Shown here: one piece after another, positions 25,301-31,900 of the stretch
Layout of the letters: each line of letters begins with the position of its first letter
How positions within the stretch are numbered: the stretch's first letter is position 1
Assembly: GCA_002317575.1 (NCBI GenBank)
Contig: DCIH01000081.1
Location: 1-32,313, forward strand
DNA: 32,313 nt
From: Verrucomicrobia bacterium UBA1731
Lineage (GTDB): Bacteria > Verrucomicrobiota > Kiritimatiellia > RFP12 > UBA1067
Direction of reading: 5' to 3'
Notes under the pieces: generated by a model
Databases searched by the model: none
Seen by the model: the letters and a program-made list of their open reading frames with translations, nothing else
Told to the model about the DNA's origin: nothing
Program-made: the position numbers and the translations under genes

Positions 25301-28300
25301 ATGTGGTTCGACAAGAAAACATACACCTTCGGCGGCGCGTACGACGACTACTACTACCTGAAGGTGAACGGCACGGTGATGCTCAACGGCGGCGGCAGCG
25401 GTCTCGGCACGAAGCAGTGGGACGTGCCGACGGCGGGCTGGTACCCGATCGAGCTGCGCGTGTGCGACACGGGCGGCGGGTACGGTCCGTGGAACTGGAA
25501 CTGGGGCGTCGCATGGAACATGACGGGCTACAAGACGCAGGACAGCTCGAACAACTGGAAACCGTTCCAGGACACGGGCGACGGCACGCTGCTGCGGACG
25601 GAGCCGGGTCTGGGCGGCATCGAGATCGTGCAGGAAAACGTCGAGGACGGCAAGCTTATGTCCGTCGATCTCCAGTTCGGCGCCATCAAGACCGCGGGCA
25701 CGCTGTACGCGCTCTATTCCGACGTCGCCGGCACGGAAAAGACGAACACCTGGCGGTATGTCGAGAAGGTGGGCTCGCTCGCGAAGGGCGCCACGACGTT
25801 CACCGCGAGCGTCACGAACCTGTGGGGCGCCGCGGACCGCCGGGTGCTGTGCTTCTACTACCAGACCGCGTCGGAGTTGATCGGGTCCGAAAACCTCTAC
25901 TTCCGCGACTACCGCGCGCCGTACCTGACGGAACTCGAAGTCGGCGGACGCGGCGGCGACACGTTGAACGTCACGGGCCGTCTCAAGTCGTACCAGGGAC
26001 CGACGTGCGAGCTGAAGATCTGGGTGGGCGAAACGCGCGAGAACCTGAATGTGTGCTGGGCCGGTTTCCCGGGCAGCCGCCGCACCAAGGCGCGCAGCTT
26101 CAATTTCGACCTCTTCGAGGCGGATGTCGCGTCGGACCACTACTTCAGGCCGGGCAACACCTACTTCGTCTGCGTCGAGGCCATCGACACCTTCGGCCGC
26201 ACCTACCGTTCGAAGGTGCTGGAGGTGACGATGTCGGCGGAGTCCGCGTTCGCGAGCGCGACGCTCACGGAGATGAACCGCCGCACGGCGAAGTGGTCCG
26301 TGAAGATGGCCGAACTCGGCGCCAGCGACCTCGACACCGTCTCGCTCTGGATCGGCACGGAAGCCGCCACCAACGAATTCGGCGAGGCGGACGAAGCGCA
26401 GTTCACGCAGCCCATGGCGGCGCAGTCCATCTTCGACAACACGTCGCACGAATTCGCCTACACATTCCCGGAACTCGAAAAGGACTACTTCTGGCAGTTC
26501 CGAAGCGCGAACGCGACGCAGGGCGGCACCACGAACTGGGTGATCCGCACCGCGCCGCAGGTCGTCTCCACGAAGGACACCACCACCTACACGTGGCGGC
26601 GCAGCGTCCGCGAGGGCCGCTGGGACGATCCCGCGAACTGGAGCGCGAACACCTCCGACGCCATCGGCTGGCCTTCGTCCAAGAGCTGTTCGGTCAATTT
26701 CGACCACGGCACCGAAGCGATCATCCACTGCCCCACGAACATCTACGTGGACTACATCTACTTCAATTCGAAGCACATGAAGCTCACGTTCGACACGAAG
26801 GGCCGCGTTCCCGGCGACGAACCGATCGAGTTCTACGCGCCGCGCATCCGGTTCTTCGACAACAAGTCGGACAACACCGACTACGCGGACGAAATCTCGT
26901 TCTCCGACCTGAAGGTGTGGTGGAGCTACGACTGGGACTACCACCCCGTGGGCTGGCGCCTCACATTCACGGACGGCGCGATCTTCAACTATCCGCACGA
27001 CGGCTTCCGCTGCTACCCCACCACGAAGAACGCGCCGTACGGCTGGAACCAGTTCGAGGTCCTGAACGGCGCCACGGCGAACTTCAACAACTACTACTTC
27101 GGCGGCGGCGCGCGCGTTCTGGTGTCCAACGCCACGATGGTCTGCCGCAGCCAGTTCCTCGTGAGCTGCTGGCAGGGCGGCGGCGTGGTGCGCTTCGAAG
27201 GCACGAACCCCGTGCTGAAGGTGGGCTCCAATTTCCGCGGCGACGTGGACATGTCCGGCAACGTCGCCCTCACGAACAAGTGGGGAGGCTGCGAGTTCAA
27301 CGTGCCCGCGGGCGGGTACGCGGAGCCGCCGATCCAGTTCACGGGCACGGGCAACTACCTTTTCGGCGGGTCCGACGCGGACGGAAAGATCGCCAAGCCC
27401 GTGCAGCTGTGGATTGACCCCCTGAGCCCCGCCGCCTGGACGGACGAAACGATCACCTCGCCGCTCGTGACGTGGAGCAAGGGCGTGAACACCAACCAGG
27501 TGCAGCTGATGACGCTGCCGAACGCCGAAACGGACGCGCTGCTCTACAGTTCGCCGTTGCAGACCGCGTGGACCGAGACGAACGCCTGGGACGCCGCGTA
27601 CGGCGTCGCCACCGGTCTCGCCGTCAGGATCGTGGGCGATTCGCGGTCGGGATCGGTGACGGTGACGGCGTGGCCCGCCGAAAAGGCGGAAGGGGACGGC
27701 GCGTTCATGCCCACCTCGGACGCGAACGGCCGCGCCTACGAGACGTTCGACGATGTTCTGGACGGCTACGTGTTCAAGTGCCCCGCCGCGTACGAGAAAA
27801 CGGACGAGCGCGGCACGTGCGCGGGCTGGAAGTGGTACGCGGAGGATCCGTTCACGCACGTGCGCACCCTCGTAAGCGAGGGATCGGGCAACAACGCGAC
27901 GTACGTGCAGACGAACGCGTGGATGATCCTCGAGTGGCAGTGGGCCGTCGAGTACCGCGTCACGGTGAACATTGTCGGTTCGGGACAGGTTGCGGGCGAC
28001 GCGGAGCAGTGGGTCGCGCACGGCGCCTCGCCGGATCTCGTCGCCACCGAATCGGACACGACGGCGTTCTACCGGTGGAACGCGCGTTCTGGTACGCTGG
28101 ATCTGGCCCAGCCGGACCGCATGACCACGAACCTCACGTGTGTGGTCACGGGGCCGCTCCAGCTCGAGGCGCAGTTCGGAAAGTGCATCTTCGTGGCGAC
28201 GAACGGCAACGATTCGTTGAACGGCCTCACGCTCGGAAACGCGAAGAAGACCGTGCTCAACGCCTACAACGCGGCCGCGGACGGCGACAGCATTCTGGTG

Positions 28301-31300
28301 GACGCCGGCGACCACAACTTCTACAAGTCGAACAATGACAACGACATCCTGCTGATGACGAAGGCCGTGACGATCCGTTCGCTTTCGGGCGACCCCGCGT
28401 CCGCGCGGCTGTACAATTCCGCGCGCAACCGCCGCGTTCTCATCATGCGCAACGCGAGCGGGCGGTTGAAGGACATCACGATCCGCTACGGCAGCACGAG
28501 CGCGAACAGCCAGCGCGGTTCGTGCGTGTGCATCGACACGCAGGGCGGCATCGTCGACAACTGCATCATCCGCGACGGCATCACCGGCAACTGGGGCGCG
28601 TCCGCGGGCGGCATTTCGTGCTACAGCGGCAACGGCTACATCTTCAATTCCGTGATCACGAACTGCACGATGAACAACTACGACCAGCCCTACGGCACGG
28701 CCGTGTACATGGAAAAGGGGCTCATGCGCAATTGCCGCATCACGGGCTGCTACACGTACAATCCGTCGTACGGCACGTACGGCACCGTGTACCTCACCGG
28801 TTCCGCGCGGATGGAATCGACGCAGCTCGACCACAACCAGGCGCGCGATTTCGCCGGCGTGTACGTGGAGGGCAACTCAACCGCCACGGTAGACGGCTGC
28901 ACCTTCTGGGAGAACGTGGTCGCCGGCGACACCGTGAACGAGTACCGCGATGTCTTCGACGGCCCCGAATCGCGCTTCACCAACTGCAAGGCCCGCAAGG
29001 CGTTCGACGAGAACTGGACCGCCATCGGCGGCATCGTCGACGAATCGTTGCCGCTCTCGCTGATGCCCACGCCCTCGAAGATCGTGCAGGGGCAGTCCAT
29101 CTGGTTCACGCCGCACTACGCGCCGGCGGAGGTGAAGCCGATCGAGGCCTACCAGTACGTGTTCGGCGACGGCTCGACGCAGTCGTATCCGGGACCTTCC
29201 GACGGCGTGTCGCTTTCGGGGACGACGCACACGTACACCGTGCCGAAGATCTACTCGCCGAAGTTGAACATCCGCTACACGGACCAGTCCGTGCGCACCT
29301 TCGAACTTGAGAAGGGCATCACCGTGTTCCCGACGAACATGTACGTGCGCAACGCGTCCTTCCGACTCGGTTCGGCCGTGCCCGAATTCCCGTACAACGA
29401 TCCCCAGTACAATTCGCACACGAACATCTTCGAGCTCGTGGACATGGCGATCGACGGCTGCACGATCGTGGTGGACGGTCCCAAGAACGGCGTCGCGCAG
29501 ATTCCGCTCCTGGACAAGACGCTGCACGTGCAGCGCGCGATCACCATCCGCGGCATGGATCCGGCCGATCCCGGACGCACGCAGATCTACCGCAGCAAAA
29601 CCTCGGACAACCGCCTGATCCGTCTGGACCACCCCCAGGCGCGCTTGGAGCATCTGTGCATCTCGAACGCCTACTGCACCCAATGGGGCGAAAACAACGA
29701 CGGGCGCGGCTACACATTCACGATGCAGGGCTACGGCGGCGTCGTTTCGAACTGCGTGGTGAAGAACAACAGGACGTCGCAGTCGCGTCTCGCCTGCTTC
29801 GCCAACGGGGCGAAGTCGATCATCACGCACACCACGTTCACGAACAACATCGCCGAAGGCGCTCAGATCGACGGCGCAGTGGCGCTCATGATCAGCGGCG
29901 GCGCCCAGGCGGACAACTGCCTCTTCACCGGCAACATCATGGCGTCCGGCACGGGCACGCAAACGATCCCCACCGTGTGGGTGGACAACGGCTGGCTCGT
30001 GAACTGCACGATCGTGAACAACACGACGCGCCGACTGGGCGGCGTCTACGCGAACGGTACCTACGGCAGGGTGGTGAACTGCGTGATTCTCGGCAATCTC
30101 GCCGTGGCGCGCACGGAGGACTACAACGACGTGGACGCGTCGCAGTCGGCGGCGTATTTCAATTGTGTCACTTCGGTGGATTTCCCGTACAACGAAACGT
30201 GCACGAAGGAGAATCCTTGGAACGTGTTCAACGACTGGGACAACGGCGATTTGACGCCGTTCCCTGCCGGCGCCCTGCACGAGAAGGGCACGAAGACGAT
30301 CAACCAGGGAACGGTCGTGCCGTACGGAAAGACGGACTTTGCGGGTAATCCGCGTCTTGTGGGCAAAGTTCCGGACATCGGCTGCTGGGAGTGCCAGAAC
30401 ACGAATTCGTTCCAGATCGGCTTCGCCGTGAGCGACAATGTGGTCGCGGAGGGCGGCGAGTTGTCGTTCACGCCGTACGTGATGGGCGGCAAGATGACGG
30501 ACACCTTCGAGTACTGGTGGGATCCCACCACCTACGGCTTCAACGACCAGCTCAACAACATCATCTATACGACCGAGCCCACCAACGTGGTTTGGCGCTA
30601 CAGCGGCATAGGCGACAAATCGCCGCAGCTGAAGGTGACGAAGAACCGCGGCAAGGTCGACGAGGAGACGGTGACCGTCAAGCGCCAGAATCTCGTGTAC
30701 GTGACGCCCGAATGCGTGTACGTGGACCAGAACAGCCGCTATCCCATATATCCGTACGCTTCTTGGGCGACCGCGGCCACGAATCTCGAGGAAGCCATTT
30801 CCATCGCCCGCACGGGCGCGAAGGTGACGCTCGCCGAGGGCACCTACGACATCAAGGCCCCCATCGAGATCAAATACGGCATCACCGTCCGCGGTCCGAC
30901 GAACGACCCCGCCAAGGCCATGATCCGCATGCCCGGAGTCACCAGCAAGGACTACATGCTCAAGATGTCCAACGCCAAGTTGGTGGTGTCGGGACTTACC
31001 CTGGACGCGGGCGCCAAAAACGGCAAATACAACGGTTGCGTGCTCGTCGACTACGGCGGCGGCACGATCTCGAACTGCGTCCTCCAAAACGCCTGGCCGA
31101 ACGAGCGGTGGCAGAGCGGATTCACGTGGCGCAATCTGAGCGGCTACGGTCTTTTGACGCACTCGAAGGTGACCAATTGCGCGGTGTTGCAAAACGGCGC
31201 CACGGACGGCAACATGCGTTCGATTTTGAGCAACGAATCGCAGAGCGGACGCATTTCGAACTGCCTGATCTGCGACAACAACGTCCGGGACAATTCAAAC

Positions 31301-31780
31301 GACAATCGTCCGATCATCCGCAACTGGGGCACGATGGACAACTGCACGATCGTGAACAACAACATCTACCGCACGGGCAACTACGGCCAGCACATCCGCA
31401 ACGAAAGCGCCCTCGCGCAGTGCATCAACTGCGTGTTCGCCCACAACACGGTGGGCACGACGGAGGCCAACCGCGCGCTGACGCTCGCCTACAGCATGGG
31501 CGCGTCGACGAACCTCTGCAACGCGCTGGACTGCAACGCCGTATTCGGCAAGCAGCTCATCGAAATCGACGAGGACCGCTACCGCGACTACTTCCAGGAC
31601 GCGAACGGCGGCGACTTCCATTCGTCCGCGCGCAGCAAGATCAAGAACGGCGGCACGGCGGAGGCGGTCCCGCTTCCCGCCGGCGACTACGACGGCCGCA
31701 AGCGCTGGGTCGGCCAGAATCCCGACGTCGGCTGCTACGAAAGCATAACGCCCGACGGCCTGCTGCTCATTTTCAAGTAA
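13316..31780 (+). CDS. Giant secreted multidomain LamG / DUF2341 / beta-helix surface protein
   Basis: A single uninterrupted frame of 6154 residues. A long signal peptide ends PTAARA (cleavage about 48/49). After an unnamed N-terminal domain (to about 180) come LamG-like sandwiches (for example LQYLKSSGTQYVDTG, IEYVESTGSQYVKSG, LLAHWDGIEN) alternating with ten copies of a ~90-residue module and Fn3-like domains. Further on are a PA14-like domain (about 3049-3195), an InlB/bacterial-repeat-like domain, DUF2341 plus LamG (about 3430-3722), a second PA14-like domain (about 3934-4072), a beta-rich passenger-like segment (about 4425-4775) and three beta-helices separated by PKD-like domains (about 4957-6152). 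Such proteins act as adhesins or glycan-binding fibres at the cell surface. No autotransporter barrel, LPXTG or PEP-CTERM tail is visible. I chose ATG 13316 because the signal peptide starts there and the promoter lies between it and the upstream in-frame start at 13214. Confidence 0.9.
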   Translation: MIKTTGQLLSLYARVSARVVGLFSRARGSALALATLALALFAPTAARADQYTYAATVMSSEWVKIQDNVTDITRVTPVSAITVGGALGVYTAYPYYVKVNGNQMTFQIQVETDWLKCMGMAFKVEGDKLYARQTYARYTTKTTAGTVDFDTASVSQGTIGTGGYGIQSITFDYVALVEAVPAEYQRLQYLKSSGTQYVDTGVAVKNTISVEAKILNVKNDASMHMVGARTAFQNQAIGLSFQIESGNQGYAAAYGTEVAYSMLGNDLVGGVSDGWHVFKIGATAKVDDATKHAFTAQTFSSDKNIYAFTVNNGGTPHAQMASISIAWLLIKDGESIERYLLPVRRLSDDELGFYDTVNDVWYPNAGTGVFEAGPAYVDLHTYPAEWIENTYDSYFVTDYCPGPDTRTDAKFIPYNGLGPVSEWTSSGQSVSSRYGTLWGTRPGTTDYRCYQISTYSTIADYASYRGGSGDTLQFDFHMTRGEVTEFRETDTEIVVNGVTVATGVTRSGATDVPIAIFAINNNGSIVQRGKYRLFHLRFWEKGKLVRSYVPYVKNDVVGLFEECTGTFLAPRGTGTVSSGPVAAYDDDALEVEAPASTSVGAPSPAYGRRQPLAQGDAFDCTFPAFETNGFRYVATGWTLYTNSAAGGMHAWKSGTGDTCAYVHPGRFAKLRWDVAIAAAPVASPVAPTNLYERIEYVESTGSQYVKSGYCAKMWTETRVGYQFLGAPVAYGNIVASRASNNSAYLYAAARVSNVTPTSHEHYYGNVNIARSYAAGQTTYHETVFNDPLHRLYEDGFYLGAWAHGSFSEAVPVELFIFARNTGSGVEQQAQARIHHLEFWEFGVPATAFIPVKRLSDGAVGFYDAAQGVFWGASGTGALIAGPHAETADGLRVSGTAGMPAVADLAPAAGDTWHHAPGEAIACTSFAAAAADGFLYACNGYVVYTNDLAGARHPWLAGSELSVAFAHPGSFTTVEWQWEKKAPGMPWSSASYVQDGLLAHWDGIENVAPFTHADATASWVDLVGGRAFALTAATVGDKGLTFAGNVSSFGYLSPADTAAVFDAPLEPTVELVYRYAGGTANGIPLMSSSKSGIALGVHNSGQNVILSNTRNGIAPYFTSGTAVRTVATHYSSRKAVAAWGDGAQFTSFNAENNWSYADTATWIGKRNYDNAPFKGDVMALRVYNRHLSAAEIVHNKLVDDYRFRGVSYADVVDVAGEPGRYGESSPDYGIHAGYASGAEVSASLTSGTVTAGDVTATCTGYVVYTNAPNTDAWTPWLSGSGTSVSFNHPGVAVRLVWQWRTSAAASLSFIGFSATNVASVTVSAHVGGWGDAATASLKAAWGFAPDALDFTTTLQETAVAGTDVRKTLQLPPGATCYVKLFLEDSDGGKTWVTTDPEVVTLPDAYAPLHPDAYSYVGSSTNLFHWDGIDNAGTGIHDSSSTIWKDLSGCGYDLQLTPRGSWRANAMAVDDYSARYLGGKGPLYQTIEAVFRTTSAPNNWGMIFTAERKHSSPHHVMTGNYGRYAWFSTASAAERALYLGDDIAVPHGVAATYNAISDSAAPDGFFLDGARVVEPPVLSTTFNNGDGYMAVGARKPNEGLYSFFGDVYAIRAWGGRLTDVELLANNRIDRIRFFGEEPADGLVVTGDPAVYGAAAPCAGRHYGLSEGASFICSAAASVSLAGGATATCQGWNLYTNVAGTADWALAASGAGATCAYVHGKTAAKLEWRYAVEGPAGVTFLGQTATNRTSAAFVTSVSGFGTGVTAADLAVAWGVTSGEYAVTSVVCSAVAGQVATNRYEGVPPGAAVAKLLLLDKTTGAVLAESAECRIAALDNAGALREPFVEVNGNAWFDTGHKPTVQSRVEIDYRFLQTYKQYRVFGVEAGTLFMTVYQNGSGFWAYAHQNNSGNGIATATYTDVKRHFLVYDMKNSVFSIDYGSTAYASPMTGTASQNANNTLYVCKGNGDSNPAAQMRVYDFRIYENDALVQHLVPREVDGEGVLWDVVANAAHKSITTVPASFGAENPGADALEVVGSPVDGGAVLPAYGAHLGIEIGDAFTCVAPKDAAGDVKYVCTGWEIWRHVADTFDDWTLEASGDGNVCTYVHGATAGRLVWKWSVKGPAGVSAAAATAVARTSATIPVSIAGFGYAADSADLYAAWGYSADVLAFTNRMMSSVTPATTPDVTLDGLAPGATVHVRFFLKDNLGNVTEAPAATSFTTSDFWWREEFAPMAKATGSQCFDTGIYPNRGTRVTFTQATTDKSADKMTFGERNYGFNFLVWFGKTAGTTVSPVIAGATTSVADYSSGKAPGERWTLDFGLLSGLWVDDVEFLSGFWFKANYDSAATSTGTLYLMGLHDKNNAGEARRYVGEFYRSKVYQDGALVRDYRPRLKDDGVTCGIYDAVANAWVATTGTFEWGGLKPLEDDSLVVAGFPGESSTPGPSYGRHSDLAEGDAFTCSAPAFVDGTRIGRVAGWKLYEAVPDETAWQLVAEGDGDAVDYAHGTESMKLEWQWRYWDEPGLTFNGVCETNGTSVRIDATVKGFGYDAETASLEIAWGYDAGTYLYTNVLAAVVYPGFVTNFLFDGLSPATEYHARLFLRDSVGGIVEMSNAAEIVFETENTGLSEEPRYVAALVGVNTLEYVTFNGSTYVTTGIIPSGHEIQFTYRTVYSTAFVNDAHVIGTDYSGSSYNYVHWTEWGSGATRVDQQHYCWGYDGSELNNYGTVVTNVIHVVDYNKKNGSTYETWLDGTRTTFSKLSKSYSVLNIGRRSSVTNWKGDMFEFAMIDHATGQDVLHYYPAKDPDGKVCFFDAVARKYVYPSAGTLVAGPESNPSAEFLSMVRVSGKPVEKRGTTTPGYGIFTGYAQGDKIENATAFYHVKDGVTGFPVGYTVYTNDVSGARVPWFAEDVSGDWAARLASHANLVFSTNHPGCATWIDWNWVYLGEKGLAFNDVVETNTANAMLDVNVTGWGYDAPRAQLKMAYGFRPDNLQYTNVLWDVAVPGTATNIFATGFIPGQHYYLRLFLEDSAGGIVDCGVTRELETSMDWEEVATEGATGDPGVNFGGFGVGFSGRSDDNYRFDDKYYPPNTNVELSVSKNIAAGTSVYAPGNQSVLVYWGSIYLKGGTYNFAAQYMDYLWLKIDDQVLMRSTDWANVQRASITRDPGWYKFEARFSHGSGNWGGSFGLRYNIGGSSTSSNKSDYPNDVADTGDGTFLRTGSGGFLEDCFLVAGAPSNYMSFAASPLPCYGRYATLAEGDGFVATSPHQFDDGRAFLTTIGWQIDRWSNAANAFALESEGDGTNTWYRHGTTAGKLTWIFLVSNHLEVAANVARRGDVAYKRAGETDWHVFPSDFNVLFATNEVVTIRAFPGKGTAGSQGYSFKKWSGELPSGVDRESAEIQIRMDVPRRITATFDAPYSIGATSKATFKIAGYTGSGALENFPVPVRLSEATMDGFDYSRAADGGEDLRFYDQWGEPLLFDVENWDAKGESVAWVSVPNMDNGVEITMMYGDGQSADDNDPTEVWSRADYKAVYHMNQEGKQQEDATGNDAMTATTTADVLLGAGMVGSAIYKTGTLTAPNIHANAGVNSKSYTVSGWYYWPDNSAGTQWTDPFSNGGWGSWSWYFEYNYSNYSLRFIRNANVTGYFNTLDSSKYWNHLCISYNGSRFDIYVNGVRNTTASQAWTSEPSATPLSISTFKGWVDETRVRNAVSSADWILAEYMFATNGARAVCTDVSAVGGGGETIYVGVNPTGLDIGGEGFTPDIGGCLDKPVSGTSYGFAAPTYWTSADGQLMGVRRGYVVRREDGWCQTNRTGSSTANRSFSEMEELQWQYDVFHGLVETNGDNVAFGFTASGFVPPEITATTGTVFALWGYTESALVNSNRLATVTTGAYHRCVLNGLEPEHAYVARVYFRLPDGSLQEDPHGLYRFCTTSPAFGGQPGLFQYRVNTSGNGIGTAVDWSQHKDDRVLAAFPVFKTYSWKSADGMKSYSWSGGGTWAWSGYMWFDKKTYTFGGAYDDYYYLKVNGTVMLNGGGSGLGTKQWDVPTAGWYPIELRVCDTGGGYGPWNWNWGVAWNMTGYKTQDSSNNWKPFQDTGDGTLLRTEPGLGGIEIVQENVEDGKLMSVDLQFGAIKTAGTLYALYSDVAGTEKTNTWRYVEKVGSLAKGATTFTASVTNLWGAADRRVLCFYYQTASELIGSENLYFRDYRAPYLTELEVGGRGGDTLNVTGRLKSYQGPTCELKIWVGETRENLNVCWAGFPGSRRTKARSFNFDLFEADVASDHYFRPGNTYFVCVEAIDTFGRTYRSKVLEVTMSAESAFASATLTEMNRRTAKWSVKMAELGASDLDTVSLWIGTEAATNEFGEADEAQFTQPMAAQSIFDNTSHEFAYTFPELEKDYFWQFRSANATQGGTTNWVIRTAPQVVSTKDTTTYTWRRSVREGRWDDPANWSANTSDAIGWPSSKSCSVNFDHGTEAIIHCPTNIYVDYIYFNSKHMKLTFDTKGRVPGDEPIEFYAPRIRFFDNKSDNTDYADEISFSDLKVWWSYDWDYHPVGWRLTFTDGAIFNYPHDGFRCYPTTKNAPYGWNQFEVLNGATANFNNYYFGGGARVLVSNATMVCRSQFLVSCWQGGGVVRFEGTNPVLKVGSNFRGDVDMSGNVALTNKWGGCEFNVPAGGYAEPPIQFTGTGNYLFGGSDADGKIAKPVQLWIDPLSPAAWTDETITSPLVTWSKGVNTNQVQLMTLPNAETDALLYSSPLQTAWTETNAWDAAYGVATGLAVRIVGDSRSGSVTVTAWPAEKAEGDGAFMPTSDANGRAYETFDDVLDGYVFKCPAAYEKTDERGTCAGWKWYAEDPFTHVRTLVSEGSGNNATYVQTNAWMILEWQWAVEYRVTVNIVGSGQVAGDAEQWVAHGASPDLVATESDTTAFYRWNARSGTLDLAQPDRMTTNLTCVVTGPLQLEAQFGKCIFVATNGNDSLNGLTLGNAKKTVLNAYNAAADGDSILVDAGDHNFYKSNNDNDILLMTKAVTIRSLSGDPASARLYNSARNRRVLIMRNASGRLKDITIRYGSTSANSQRGSCVCIDTQGGIVDNCIIRDGITGNWGASAGGISCYSGNGYIFNSVITNCTMNNYDQPYGTAVYMEKGLMRNCRITGCYTYNPSYGTYGTVYLTGSARMESTQLDHNQARDFAGVYVEGNSTATVDGCTFWENVVAGDTVNEYRDVFDGPESRFTNCKARKAFDENWTAIGGIVDESLPLSLMPTPSKIVQGQSIWFTPHYAPAEVKPIEAYQYVFGDGSTQSYPGPSDGVSLSGTTHTYTVPKIYSPKLNIRYTDQSVRTFELEKGITVFPTNMYVRNASFRLGSAVPEFPYNDPQYNSHTNIFELVDMAIDGCTIVVDGPKNGVAQIPLLDKTLHVQRAITIRGMDPADPGRTQIYRSKTSDNRLIRLDHPQARLEHLCISNAYCTQWGENNDGRGYTFTMQGYGGVVSNCVVKNNRTSQSRLACFANGAKSIITHTTFTNNIAEGAQIDGAVALMISGGAQADNCLFTGNIMASGTGTQTIPTVWVDNGWLVNCTIVNNTTRRLGGVYANGTYGRVVNCVILGNLAVARTEDYNDVDASQSAAYFNCVTSVDFPYNETCTKENPWNVFNDWDNGDLTPFPAGALHEKGTKTINQGTVVPYGKTDFAGNPRLVGKVPDIGCWECQNTNSFQIGFAVSDNVVAEGGELSFTPYVMGGKMTDTFEYWWDPTTYGFNDQLNNIIYTTEPTNVVWRYSGIGDKSPQLKVTKNRGKVDEETVTVKRQNLVYVTPECVYVDQNSRYPIYPYASWATAATNLEEAISIARTGAKVTLAEGTYDIKAPIEIKYGITVRGPTNDPAKAMIRMPGVTSKDYMLKMSNAKLVVSGLTLDAGAKNGKYNGCVLVDYGGGTISNCVLQNAWPNERWQSGFTWRNLSGYGLLTHSKVTNCAVLQNGATDGNMRSILSNESQSGRISNCLICDNNVRDNSNDNRPIIRNWGTMDNCTIVNNNIYRTGNYGQHIRNESALAQCINCVFAHNTVGTTEANRALTLAYSMGASTNLCNALDCNAVFGKQLIEIDEDRYRDYFQDANGGDFHSSARSKIKNGGTAEAVPLPAGDYDGRKRWVGQNPDVGCYESITPDGLLLIFK
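13348..13406 (+). promoter_or_regulatory. Terminator-like hairpin plus T6 in the signal-peptide codons (possible attenuator)
   Basis: CTACGCG (13348-13354) pairs with CGCGTAG (13367-13373), with an inner GCG/CGC pair around TGAG after one mismatch. TGGGGC and a run of six T (13380-13385) follow. A second hairpin, GCGCGC-GGAA-GCGCGC, follows at 13391-13406 with a GNRA-type loop. All this lies 32-90 bases after the ATG of an 18.5-kb gene, where a conditional terminator would save most cost. The six bases between stem and T-run weaken a strict terminator reading, and codons for Ala-Arg could alone produce part of the pattern. Confidence 0.35.
13860..21795 (+). other. LamG-like sandwich series inside the giant gene
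   Basis: Eight LamG/concanavalin-type units can be traced by their openings and closings: about 13860-14440, 14460-15060, 15390-15960, 16290-16930, 17570-18220, 18830-19380, 19990-20570 and 21210-21795. Typical openings are YLKSSGTQYVDTG, YVESTGSQYVKSG, FVEVNGNAWFDTG and YVTFNGSTYVTTG. Typical closings describe a display block such as GFYDAAQGVFW...GTGALIAGP. LamG folds bind glycans or proteins; binding sites cannot be assigned from sequence alone. Boundaries are approximate. Confidence 0.65.
15080..27955 (+). repeat. Ten copies of an unnamed ~90-residue module in the giant protein
   Basis: The module starts near 15080, 15983, 16943, 18233, 19394, 20585, 21818, 22976, 24524 and 27656. Its pattern is LxVxGxP, then PxYG, then LxxGDxFxC, then GWxLYTN or GYxVYTN, then an SGxG turn, a Y/F-x-H position, and a final LxWxW. 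Copies are clearly diverged at protein level. Most copies follow a LamG unit and most are directly followed by an Fn3-like domain that opens GLTFNGVCETN or similar (near 17228, 18515, 19674, 20863, 22139 and 24800). I cannot match it to a named family. Confidence 0.7.
22460..25530 (+). other. Two PA14-like domains flanking a DUF2341-LamG block
   Basis: Segments at about 22460-22900 and 25115-25530 share a layout with PA14/GLEYA lectin-like domains: a fibre-frame strand pair, YLWLKIDDQVLM or YYYLKVNGTVML in the middle, then a Gly/Trp-rich end with PGWYKFEARF or AGWYPIELRV and a closing DTGDGT(F/L)LRT. Between them lies DUF2341 (about 23611-23830, with RFYDQWGEPL and VAWVSVP) followed by a LamG_3-type sandwich (about 23890-24490). 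PA14-type domains commonly bind sugars. Confidence 0.55.
28183..31770 (+). other. Three C-terminal beta-helix domains with PKD-like spacers
   Basis: Beta-helices lie at about 28183-29030, 29390-30400 and 30700-31770, each made of short turns with Asn-Cys ladders such as GGIVDNCIIRDG, GGVVSNCVVKNN and MDNCTIVNNN. The first begins IFVATNGNDSLNGLT, the usual opening of pectate-lyase-like parallel beta-helices. The second and third end in VPDIGCWE and NPDVGCYE, the closing motif of choice-of-anchor Q type proteins. PKD-like spacers sit at about 29040-29330 (VFGDGSTQSY) and 30415-30690. The domains look like binding or structural stalk elements rather than enzymes; no lyase catalytic set was recognised. 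Confidence 0.65.
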
Positions 31781-31855
31781 TGCATTTGGTCGTGGATGGA
31801 AAAACCAGACACGCACCACAAAAGGCCAACATGCCAACCATCCCGTAATTTCAAG

Positions 31856-31881
31856 CGCGGGGCCCCTGCCCCGCGTGTTTT
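31856..31881 (+). terminator. Hairpin terminator after the giant gene
   Basis: CGCGGGGC (31856-31863) and GCCCCGCG (31868-31875) form a perfect 8-bp stem around CCCT, followed by TGTTTT. It lies 75 bases after the stop; the bases between (31781-31855) show nothing else. The CCCT loop matches the hairpin at 13182-13201. Confidence 0.5.
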
Positions 31882-31900
31882 GATGGCGGCGAGTCCTTTT

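Noticed and set aside
24377..28834. A 1485-codon minus-strand open frame, with similar ones at 1353-6257 and 28877-31192
   Set aside because: These are the same GC-driven antisense artefact; the plus strand carries clear domains throughout.
28183..31770. Pectate or other polysaccharide lyase
   Set aside because: The beta-helix fold is clear, but no catalytic Lys/Arg/Asp set of a lyase family was recognised, and the threefold repeat with PKD-like spacers looks structural.
13316..31780. Classic type V autotransporter
   Set aside because: The long signal peptide and beta-helical passenger regions fit, but the C-terminus is a beta-helix closing motif and not a membrane beta-barrel.
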